Assembly (NCBI GenBank): GCA_963701675.1
Contig: OY969623.1
Location: 3,472,001 to 3,536,000 of the forward strand
From: G963701675 sp963701675
GTDB taxonomy: Bacteria; Planctomycetota; Planctomycetia; Gemmatales; Gemmataceae
Reading direction: 5' to 3'
Length of the DNA: 64,000 nt
Positions within the stretch are counted from its first letter, which is position 1. The number at the start of each line of letters is the position of its first letter. Shown here piece by piece: positions 14,786 to 21,892 of this stretch. The translations under genes and the position numbers were made by a program. The notes beneath the pieces are model-generated. The model saw only the letters and a program-made list of their open reading frames with translations, ran no database searches and had not been told where the DNA came from.

Positions 14786-15345
14786 ATGGCCAAACTGATC
14801 TACTCCGCGCTGACCTCGCTCGATGGGTATGTCGCGGATGAAACCGACAACTTCGATTGGGCGGAGCCAGATGAGGAAGTCCACGCCTTCATTAACAGGC
14901 TCGAGAGGCAGATCGGCACCTATCTCTTTGGCGCAAGATGTACGAGACGATGGCCGTTTGGGAGACGCCAGATGTGTTTCCCCATCGGACAGCAGCGGTG
15001 CTGGAGTTCGCGCGGATCTGGCAGGCGGCTGAAAAGATCGTGTACTCGACGACGCTACAGACGGTCCCTACTGCCAAGACGCGGATCGAGCGGAGATTCG
15101 AGGCGGACGTTGTCCGGGAACTCAAGGCAGGAGCGACCCGCGATGTTGCGGTGGGCGGTCCGGCGCTCGCAGCGCATGCTATTCGAGCTGGCCTGGTCGA
15201 CGAATATCATCTATTAATCGTGCCGATTATCGTGGGCAGCGGCAATCCCTATCTGCCAGGCAAGGTCCCCGTGAAGCTCGAACTTCTCGATGAGCGCAGG
15301 TTCAACAACGGTATGGTTCACGTTCGGTACCGAGCGAAGAAGTGA
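14786..15345 (+). pseudogene. Dihydrofolate reductase / RibD C-terminal-like protein, frameshifted
   Basis: The N-terminal part (from ATG 14786) reads MAKLIYSALTSLDGYVADET and EVHAFINRLERQIGTYLFG. The rest is in another frame: MYETMAVWETPD, AEKIVYSTTL, DVAVGGPALAAHAIRAGLVD, EYHLLIVPIIVGSGNPYLPG. Together they make a complete RibD-C/DHFR-like protein of about 186 residues. The break is in TTTGGCGCAAGATG near 14934, where one extra C would restore LFGRKMYETM. Family members are NADPH-dependent reductases; the substrate is unknown. No attC closes this gene, so it is either outside the array or a cassette that lost its site. Confidence 0.85.
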
Positions 15346-15412
15346 TCTGCCTCCGCCCAGGTGAGCTACGCATCCTCCTGCATCTTCGGGTAGGATTTCT
15401 AGTTACGACATC

Positions 15413-16009
15413 ATGGAAAAAGAGCCGCAAGTAGTGTCAGCAGGTGCGGGAGTTCGTCGCCTGGCCCCCTGGCTGACCATTGCCGTCATGGTACTGTTTG
15501 CAACCGTCTACCTGCGCTGGCAAGGCCGGGTCTGGTGGTGCCAGCAAGGCGACTTTTGGCCGATGTCGATCCAGGTCGAATCGCCGCACAACTCGCAGCA
15601 CATTTTCGATCCCTGTAGCCTGTCGCACTTGCTGCACGGCTTTCTCTTTTTTGGCCTATTGTGGCTGTTGCGTCAGCGGATCGATTTTCGATGGCGGCTT
15701 GTCGCCGCGACCGCGATCGAGGTGTTCTGGGAGATGCTGGAGAATTCGCCCGTCATTATCAACCGCTATCGCAGTGCCACCATCTCGTGGGGTTACGAAG
15801 GCGACTCGATCATCAACGCACTTGGCGACATTGTCAGTTTCGTCATCGGGTACTGCATAGCCTCCAAGCTTGGGCTGTGGTCGTGCGTCGGCTTGTTCCT
15901 GCTCATCGATGTGACGATGCTCGTGGTCATGCGTGACAACTTGGCGACCAACGTGTTGATGCTGCTATGGCCGATTGACGCCGTCCGCCGCTGGCAGTCT
16001 GGCCGCTAA
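15413..16009 (+). CDS. DUF2585 family membrane protein
   Basis: 198 residues from ATG 15413 with five or so membrane segments. Diagnostic family motifs are SPHNSQHIFDPCSLSHLLHG, the helix FEVFWEMLENSPVIINRYR-type segment (IEVFWEMLENSPVIINRYR), WGYEGDSIINALGDI and MRDNLATNVLMLLWP. DUF2585 (formerly UPF0314) proteins are inner-membrane proteins of unknown function. The gene is intact and stands alone in the accessory region after the RibD-like remnant. Confidence 0.85.
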   Translation: MEKEPQVVSAGAGVRRLAPWLTIAVMVLFATVYLRWQGRVWWCQQGDFWPMSIQVESPHNSQHIFDPCSLSHLLHGFLFFGLLWLLRQRIDFRWRLVAATAIEVFWEMLENSPVIINRYRSATISWGYEGDSIINALGDIVSFVIGYCIASKLGLWSCVGLFLLIDVTMLVVMRDNLATNVLMLLWPIDAVRRWQSGR

Positions 16010-16129
16010 CACCCCGGCACATGGCCACGCCATCCTGACCGGTGGTCGCGGCATCCCTAGAATCGCAGTCAGCGGCTGGAGGCGGTCCGCGTCGGACGGC
16101 TCCCCGCCCGCCACTTCTTGGAGGCAAAC

Positions 16130-16524
16130 ATGAAGACGATCCTCTCGGCGGCGTTGGTACTCGGGCTCTGCGGCCTTGCGGGCGCGCAGGGCGAGAAGGC
16201 AGACCCGGTCGGGACGTGGAAGTGCGAGTACGAGATCGGCGGCCAGAAGCGGACGTCCACCCTGACGATCAAGAAGGACGGGGACAAGCTCGCCGGCACG
16301 ATGAGCTGGCCGGACCAGAAGGAGACGAAACTCAAGGACGTGAAACTGAAGGACGGAGAGCTGACCTTCTCCGCCGAGCGGGAGTTTATGGATAACAAGA
16401 TCCCCATCGAGTACAAGCTGACGATCAACGGGGACAAGCTCAAAGGGAAAGGCGCAGTCGGAGTTCGGGGGCAAGAAGCAGGAGTTCGACATCGACGGGG
16501 AAGCGGGAGAAGAAGGACAAGTAG
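16130..16524 (+). pseudogene. Small secreted protein, frameshifted near the C-terminus
   Basis: From ATG 16130, after GGAGG at 16120, a signal peptide (KTILSAALVLGLCGLAGAQG) leads into a beta-rich domain: GTWKCEYEIGGQKRTSTLTI, KLAGTMSWPDQKETKL and EYKLTINGDKLKGKGA. After this the expected ending EFGGKKQEFDID and GKREKKDK-stop (TAG at 16522) lies in two other frames, so two small indels at about 16460 and 16503 are needed. The family is a common planctomycete lipocalin-like secreted protein; function unknown. The conceptual extension to 16651 is out of frame and not credible. Confidence 0.7.
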
Positions 16525-16735
16525 CGGTTGGGCGGTCTTGAACTTCGCCTGCGGAAGATTGGTCCTGCATAAGCGGACGCCGCGGGCCGACTCCGGTTGC
16601 CATCGAAGCAACCTAATCCCACGGTCGGCAGCGGCGGATGGGGCAGGGTAATAAACTGAAACAAGCATGAACAGCAACTGGGATGTGTTCGCCAGCTACT
16701 CAAGTCAAGATCTTCTAATTTGTAACTAATCACAA

Positions 16736-16742
16736 GTTCGGC
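16736..16742 (+). other. Isolated integron core-like site
   Basis: GTTCGGC follows an AT-rich stretch (TCTAATTTGTAACTAATCAC) and has no attC hairpin. It resembles the candidate attI at 10170-10196 and defines the left end of the cassette that ends at attC 17424-17509. Confidence 0.4.
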
Positions 16743-16763
16743 GGCTTGGCCAGGGAGTGTATC

Positions 16764-17402
16764 ATGTCCGACATCGTGCCAACCCAGCAACGACCCTGGC
16801 TGACTGATTTCGCCACAATCTTCGCCCACATGTGGTATCGCGATTTTCCGCTTCAGCGCTCCTTACGTGAGAAAGCCCAGCGGGCGGACTGGACAACCCA
16901 CATTGGGATCGCGGTGCGATCCACGGCGGATCTGATGGGTCTCTTCACCTGCTTTGAAAGCGGTGTCCGAACCGATGCAGTGCTGCGCGACACCAAAGGC
17001 GTCGTAGCGGCGCTCGAATGGGAGTGGGCCGCCCTGCACAGCGGCAAGGTCAACGAATTCAAGAAGTTGACGCAGCTCTGTGGTGACGCCAACTACAAGT
17101 GCCTTCGGTTTGCAGGGCTGGTTGTTTACGGTCGGAAAGGCGGAACCGACTATAGCACGCGAACAGAAAACGTGCTGGAGCAGTACGAGAAGGAGTGGAC
17201 GACAGAGCTACCACCGCTCTTGCTTATCGTGATCTACTTTGAAGGCATCGGAAAAAATGAGCACCTCCAACGCCGTCAGTTTCAGGACATGGAAATGTAT
17301 GAAATCGCCGGCGGCACGAAAAAGCTCCTGAGGCGTCAGCCTGCTTTTCCGTGGGACGTCAGCGGGTCACGATGGGCCAAAGAGACGGCAGGCGCTTCAT
17401 GA
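16764..17402 (+). CDS. Cassette gene: hypothetical protein
   Basis: 212 residues from ATG 16764, 22 bases after the core-like site at 16736. No family is recognised. The sequence is that of a soluble alpha/beta protein: ADWTTHIGIAVRSTADLMGL, GVVAALEWEWAALHSGKVNE, RFAGLVVYGRKGG and LPPLLLIVIYFEGIGKNEHL. The pattern of an acidic strand (ALEWEW) followed by a KxG-rich strand is seen in restriction-endonuclease-like folds, but this is only a suggestion. It is followed directly by an attC site. Confidence 0.6.
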   Translation: MSDIVPTQQRPWLTDFATIFAHMWYRDFPLQRSLREKAQRADWTTHIGIAVRSTADLMGLFTCFESGVRTDAVLRDTKGVVAALEWEWAALHSGKVNEFKKLTQLCGDANYKCLRFAGLVVYGRKGGTDYSTRTENVLEQYEKEWTTELPPLLLIVIYFEGIGKNEHLQRRQFQDMEMYEIAGGTKKLLRRQPAFPWDVSGSRWAKETAGAS

Positions 17403-17423
17403 TCGCCGGATGAAGGGTACGCA

Positions 17424-17509
17424 GCCGAACCCGTCTCTGAACGTGACCGGGGCCGCATTTCGGTTTCGCGCGGCAAGTAGTCGTTGCAGCGGCCCCTCGC
17501 ACGTTAGCT
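17424..17509 (+). repeat. attC site downstream of the 16764 gene
   Basis: 86 bp with outer core GCCGAAC (17424-17430) and inner core GTTAGCT (17503-17509). The stem is GTGACCGGGGCCGC with GCGGCCCCTCGCAC. It is shorter than the upstream sites and of different sequence, so it represents another attC family. Confidence 0.8.
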
Positions 17510-17561
17510 TGCTCGGTATCCGTATCCATTATTCGGGCCGCCAACATTGGAGGCATGTACC

Positions 17562-18029
17562 ATGGCAAAGAAATTATCAACCAAGACGACGACGAAACCC
17601 AAGGCAGCGAAGGCCAAAACGGCGCCCGCACGGGCTAAGAGCAAGCCTGTCGGGCCTCACCCAACCGAAGGCGTGACGAAGCCTCGACATCATGTTTTCG
17701 CGATGAAATTCGCGAAGGTGTATCCGATGTATGTTCTGAAAGCGGAAAGCAAGAAGCGCACGAAAAAAGAAGTCGACCACATCATCTGTTGGTTGACCGG
17801 CTATGACCAAAAGGGATTACAGCGGCAGATCGAACAAGAAGTCGATATTGAGACCTTTTACGGTCAAGCACCCGCCTATCATCCAAACAGTTCGCTGATC
17901 ACAGGCGTCGTGTGCGGTATTCGCGTGGAAGAAATCGAAGATCCGCTGATGAAAAGAATTCGTCACTTGGACAAGCTGATTGATGAGCTCGCAAAAGGAA
18001 AAGCCATGGAGAAGATCTTGCGCCAGTAA
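17562..18029 (+). CDS. DUF2200 family protein with basic N-terminal extension
   Basis: 156 residues from ATG 17562. The core is a clear DUF2200 protein: MKFAKVYPMYVLKAESKKRT, KKEVDHIICWLTGYDQKGLQ, TFYGQAPAYHPNSSLITGVV and CGIRVEEIEDPLMKRIRHLD followed by KLIDELAKGKAMEKIL. The family is about 115 residues with no known activity. Here about 45 residues of Lys/Ala/Thr-rich sequence precede the core, similar to histone-H1-like tails, which may give nucleic-acid affinity. The gene follows an attC, and GCCGAAC occurs again just after its stop, but no complete attC follows. Confidence 0.85.
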   Translation: MAKKLSTKTTTKPKAAKAKTAPARAKSKPVGPHPTEGVTKPRHHVFAMKFAKVYPMYVLKAESKKRTKKEVDHIICWLTGYDQKGLQRQIEQEVDIETFYGQAPAYHPNSSLITGVVCGIRVEEIEDPLMKRIRHLDKLIDELAKGKAMEKILRQ

Positions 18030-18046
18030 GCCGCCGAACTACTTTC

Positions 18047-18487
18047 ATGCAAACAACACTTGAGACTGCTCGCGGCACGATTCACGCCTGGCAATGCGAC
18101 CACATGGGTCACGCGAACCTTCGGGCGTACGGGGAGTTGTTCGAGCAAGCGTTATGGCAGGTCTTTGCAAGAATCGGCCTCACGCCGACGGTGCTGCGTA
18201 CGGGACCGGTCCACATGGCTGGCGTTCAGCAAAACATCTCGTATCGAAAGGAGCTATACCCAGGCGATTGTGTCTTCATCCGCTCCTGCCTGATTGATCT
18301 TCAAGCACGAAGACTAACGATGCGCCACGAGATGCTGAATGTTGAGACGGGTGATACCTGCGCAGTCTGTGAACTTACCGCCGTTTGCATCAATGCGGTC
18401 ACGCGGAAGCCGGTCGAGTTCCCTGCGGAAGTAGCGAGTAGAGCAATGGAAATCCTCTCTCCTGAAACACCGGTCGGGGAAGTGTGA
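18047..18487 (+). CDS. Hotdog-fold acyl-CoA thioesterase (4HBT-like)
   Basis: 146 residues from ATG 18047. Typical features are the N-terminal WQCDHMGHANLRAYGELFEQ (Asp-x-x-Gly-H with the following helix), the central NISYRKELYPGDCVFIRSCL and the C-terminal strands. This is the pattern of 4-hydroxybenzoyl-CoA thioesterase-like proteins, which hydrolyse acyl-CoA thioesters; the acyl group is unknown. The stop is 3 bases before the next start, so it is translationally close to the GNAT fusion gene. Confidence 0.78.
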   Translation: MQTTLETARGTIHAWQCDHMGHANLRAYGELFEQALWQVFARIGLTPTVLRTGPVHMAGVQQNISYRKELYPGDCVFIRSCLIDLQARRLTMRHEMLNVETGDTCAVCELTAVCINAVTRKPVEFPAEVASRAMEILSPETPVGEV

Positions 18488-18490
18488 GCT

Positions 18491-19489
18491 ATGGAACACG
18501 AGTCACAACATCCGCCGACGATTGAACTCGACGGAGTGCGCCTGCGTCCGCTCCGTGTGGCCGACGCTGACGCGCTCTACGCCTACCTGCGGGATCCCGC
18601 CGTGACTGAATTGACGAGCTATCCCGTCGTATCGGTACCGCTGGTCGAAGCAATGATCGAGCGGTCTCTGAGCCGTTGGGCGGCGGGTGAGCTGTCCAAA
18701 TGGGGGGTCGCTCTCCAGCACGATGATCAGCTTGTCGGCACCTGCGGTTTCAACGAGTGGTCCCAGGTGCACCGCTGGGCGGAGCTGGCGTACGACCTGG
18801 CGCAGGCTCACTGGGGCAAGGGACTGATGCGCCAAGCCGTGGCCGCAGTACTTCAGTGGACTTACCGACAGGACCAGGTCGATCGCGTGCACGCGTTCGT
18901 CAGGGTCGATAACAGGCGGTCGCAGCGCTTGCTCGAGCACAGCGGATTTGTGCGTGAGGGTTGCCTGAGGAGTTATCGTGTGTGTCGTGGGCAACCACAC
19001 GACTTCTACATCTACGGTCTGCTGCGCTCGGACTGGGCGGCCGCCCAACAACCGGTTGGAGCGAGCGAGGCGCCACGATGTTGCTCGGTCACCCTGATCG
19101 TGGTGGGCGATGACTTGGAGCCCGACGTAGTGACCTCCACTCTCGGCTGGCCCCCCGTCCGATCGTGGCGGCCCGGCGAGCGCAAGCGCTTCATCCGGCC
19201 CGATGGAACCGAACGGATCTTCGACAGCGTTCATAAGTGGGGCGGCTGGAAGCTCTTCACGGCGGACGATGAGAGGGGGCGGCCGCTCCAAGACCAAGTT
19301 GCCGCCTGGCTGGAACGTCTCCGGGACAAGAACCAGGCGCTCCAGAGCCTGCGCTACCGCGGTTGGGAAGTCGAGTTGGACTGCTTCGCGGCAACGAGCG
19401 AGTGCCTGGACTTGCCCGCCACTGTGTTGGGCGAGCTGGCCGGGTTGGGTGTCGGACTGGCTCTAACCTTCTCGGCAGGTGAGCCCTAG
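18491..19489 (+). CDS. GNAT acetyltransferase fused to a DUF4279 domain
   Basis: 332 residues. Residues about 10-175 are a RimJ-type GNAT domain: VRLRPLRVADADALYAYLRD, the acetyl-CoA-loop region AYDLAQAHWGKGLMRQAVAA and FVRVDNRRSQRLLEHSGFVR followed by EGCLRSY. Residues about 195-330 match DUF4279: SVTLIVVGDDLEPDVVTSTL, WGGWKLFTADDE, LRYRGWEVELDCFAATSECL. The joining segment AAAQQPVGASEAPRCC is a flexible linker. The GNAT part would transfer acetyl groups to a protein N-terminus or amine; DUF4279 has no known role. An internal start at about 19075 could make the second domain alone, but no clear ribosome-binding site supports it. Confidence 0.82.
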   Translation: MEHESQHPPTIELDGVRLRPLRVADADALYAYLRDPAVTELTSYPVVSVPLVEAMIERSLSRWAAGELSKWGVALQHDDQLVGTCGFNEWSQVHRWAELAYDLAQAHWGKGLMRQAVAAVLQWTYRQDQVDRVHAFVRVDNRRSQRLLEHSGFVREGCLRSYRVCRGQPHDFYIYGLLRSDWAAAQQPVGASEAPRCCSVTLIVVGDDLEPDVVTSTLGWPPVRSWRPGERKRFIRPDGTERIFDSVHKWGGWKLFTADDERGRPLQDQVAAWLERLRDKNQALQSLRYRGWEVELDCFAATSECLDLPATVLGELAGLGVGLALTFSAGEP

Positions 19490-19613
19490 TGTTCGATGCC
19501 ATGCCAAAACTGTTTGTGATCTCCGCAAGAAGTGAACCCACGGCGGTGATTTTGCAGTGGGGCATGCGGGCACGGCTCGGAGAGTTCACCCGCATCTGCG
19601 CGCGCGTCAACGA

Positions 19614-21491
19614 TTAACCAAAAGGGGTACATTCCCTGCCGACATAGCCGTCGCGAACGCCAGAGGTAGTGCCTTGATCCTGGCCGCCCGGACCTGTGCC
19701 GGCACCGTAGCCGCTGTCAGGACCCGTGACGCCGAAGGTTGAGAACGGGCCGCCGAACGGGTTCGTCGAGCCTGCTTCGCCCGCGCTGGTCGAGCCGCCG
19801 TAGACATAATATCTCCCGGGGCCGGGACTGATTGTGAAACCGTCGAAGGCAACACCCATACCGTCGGTATCGCGATTGATTTCAGGACCGTCCGTCGAAG
19901 CGGCATTTTCGTCACCGACGGAACGGAAGCTGGGCAGGCCACCTGCCGAATCGAATTCAGAAATGTCGCCGAAGCTTCGGCTCTGTGTCCCAGCGACGCT
20001 CGTATCGGCCAAATCGTCAATCGAACCAACCGTGACATGATTGAATCCGCCTCCTCCGTCGGGAGAAAAGGTGTTGCCGCGCGCGTAGTAGTCGCCTGCG
20101 ATACCGGATCCAATGCCGCCGTTGACAAAGTACCAGAACGCATACGGTCCGGCGAAGCCGCCGGTCGCTTGGGAGTCCTGAGCAACCAAGTTGCCCTGGT
20201 ACGGAGCCGGGTCGGTGCCTTCCGGCGGCGCTAGGGTCGGAGCGTCCAAACCACCTGACAGGAACAGTTCGTCACCGGCCGGATTCACTGCCACGGAATG
20301 AATGGCGTTGAGATCGCTAGTGGTGTGAGCGCCGTCGACGGTAGCAATCCAGCCCCAAATCTGGGTCGGACTGCCGCCCGGGCTTTCGAAGCGATTCCAC
20401 AGCGGAGACTGTTGCAGACCATCATCGAGGTAACCGGAGTGGAACCGGCCGCTGCCGTTGCCGGCGGTGGTGAGGCCGACTGCTTCGACACCATAATCCC
20501 AAGTCACGGTGTCGTCGAGCACAGCGAATCCAGCCGTGTCAGTGTAGGTGAAGTCGACAAGGGTGCTGTAGCCCAAGCCGACATCGGCCGAACCGGTTAC
20601 CGTGATGTGACCGGTGCCGACATCAACACCCACATCGTTCAGGGCAACGACAGTGGGAGCCGCGGTGAATGGGTAAACGATCTGGGTGAATCCAGCTTCA
20701 GCGCCGAGGCTCGTCGGACCTGCGACCACGCGGTTTTCGATGAGGCCGCCGGGACCGGTCTTGGTCAGCGTCGCGTAGATCCGGGTTCCGGCCGCATTGG
20801 TCGTGCACCCGGTAACTGCCAGACGTTCGGCGCTGGCAGGCGTGACGGCAAAGTTCGTCGAGTGCGTGTTTACTCCGGTTTTGCTAACTCGCCGCAAAGT
20901 ACCACGCTGCCCTTGGAAGCCGCATGCAATCGTGTCGGTGCTGCCGGGGATCGCAGTGATCTCGTTGACGCCGTCCTGGAAGTCGGTGCCCGGCATGTAA
21001 AACTGGACATAGATCGGAGGCATCCTGTCATCGCCGGCCGTCCCGTCGTTCACGATACTGACGCTGCCGCCCGAGGGCTTGCCTTGCATCGTGTAGCTGC
21101 CGAAATCGGCGCGAAGCGAGGTTGCCCTAACCGGTGACGCTTGCATTTCAGCCCGCTTGACATGCTGCCGCGTCGTGAAGGCCCGCTCGGCTGCCGGCTG
21201 ATGCAGCGCCGGGTTGACCGACGGCTGGATTGCTTGATCCTTCGAGGCCGGACGCGCAAGATTCGTGCGTGAATTCACGATCTGGTGCTGCACGTCGGCC
21301 AAGCCGTTGGTGATCTGAATGTCTTCGGTCTTCTTGATCCGCTTGACCGAAGCGGGCTGTTCAGGTTGAGCGATGACTTCGGCGATCGCGCCCACTTCAA
21401 TGCCGCTCAGAAGGAGCGAGCCGGGTTGCGTGCGCTCCTCAAGCGCGAGGACATTCAATCGGGCCGTAGGCTTACGAAAGTTGTGTTCCAT
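19614..21491 (-). CDS. Large secreted surface protein with LALEERT N-terminal motif
   Basis: 625 residues from ATG 21491; an earlier ATG at 21518 is less likely. The N-terminus MEHNFRKPTARLNVLALEER followed by TQPGSLLL is the pattern found at the start of many planctomycete extracellular proteins, thought to be an export signal. The rest is Gly/Thr/Ser-rich and beta-sheet in character. Segments such as DTIACGFQGQRGTLRRVSKT, AAGTRIYATLTKTGPGG and LNAIHSVAVNPAGDELFLSG indicate a repeated propeller-like fold with SBBP/NHL-type blades. Function is unknown. The 3' end is convergent with the GNAT fusion gene. Confidence 0.72.
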   Translation of the reverse strand: MEHNFRKPTARLNVLALEERTQPGSLLLSGIEVGAIAEVIAQPEQPASVKRIKKTEDIQITNGLADVQHQIVNSRTNLARPASKDQAIQPSVNPALHQPAAERAFTTRQHVKRAEMQASPVRATSLRADFGSYTMQGKPSGGSVSIVNDGTAGDDRMPPIYVQFYMPGTDFQDGVNEITAIPGSTDTIACGFQGQRGTLRRVSKTGVNTHSTNFAVTPASAERLAVTGCTTNAAGTRIYATLTKTGPGGLIENRVVAGPTSLGAEAGFTQIVYPFTAAPTVVALNDVGVDVGTGHITVTGSADVGLGYSTLVDFTYTDTAGFAVLDDTVTWDYGVEAVGLTTAGNGSGRFHSGYLDDGLQQSPLWNRFESPGGSPTQIWGWIATVDGAHTTSDLNAIHSVAVNPAGDELFLSGGLDAPTLAPPEGTDPAPYQGNLVAQDSQATGGFAGPYAFWYFVNGGIGSGIAGDYYARGNTFSPDGGGGFNHVTVGSIDDLADTSVAGTQSRSFGDISEFDSAGGLPSFRSVGDENAASTDGPEINRDTDGMGVAFDGFTISPGPGRYYVYGGSTSAGEAGSTNPFGGPFSTFGVTGPDSGYGAGTGPGGQDQGTTSGVRDGYVGRECTPFG

Positions 21492-21518
21492 TCCAGAATC
21501 TCCCACATTGGGAAACAA

Positions 21519-21777
21519 ACGACGGGTTGCTCCACAAGGAATCTCTCCCGTGTTCCCTTCGCTGCCGCTTCTCGTTCCGCTAGGTCTCTGTTTCCCTGCT
21601 TCCGTAACGGCATCAACAGGCGGCGCAACTAAGCTAACTCTTCCGGTTTCTCTGAGGATACCGTTATGATTCCCTATGTCAATGGGCTATCAAGACTGCC
21701 GCAGCCTTTTCGTTGGTCCCCTTTAGGTGAGCACACGGTAGCCGGCTCGGTAGTCGATCCGACACAGCCCGAGCACG
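21519..21777. other. Divergent intergenic region without a gene
   Basis: Lies between the secreted surface protein and the phosphoesterase leader. No credible reading frame or RNA gene is seen. Confidence 0.5.
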
Positions 21778-21880
21778 GTACCCTGCACCCGTCGTCGACC
21801 CTTCTTCGATTCTTCACTGTCCTTTTCCAGCGGCCGCCCGATAATCCACCCTATCCGGATCACGTATCCCGCCGTCTTGT
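21778..21880 (+). promoter_or_regulatory. Shared upstream element, copy B
   Basis: Near-copy of 7837-7937, ending 12 bases before the phosphoesterase start. Conserved blocks are CCCGTCGTCGACC, TTCACTGTCCTTTTCCAGCG, CCGATAATCCACCCTATCCG and CCGCCGTCTTGT. Both copies precede genes for exported hydrolases in the same orientation. Confidence 0.6.
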
Positions 21881-21892
21881 TGGGGAACTTCT

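Noticed and set aside
18503..19297. Minus-strand frame opposite the GNAT-DUF4279 gene
   Set aside because: The plus strand holds two recognisable domains in a row; the minus frame holds none.
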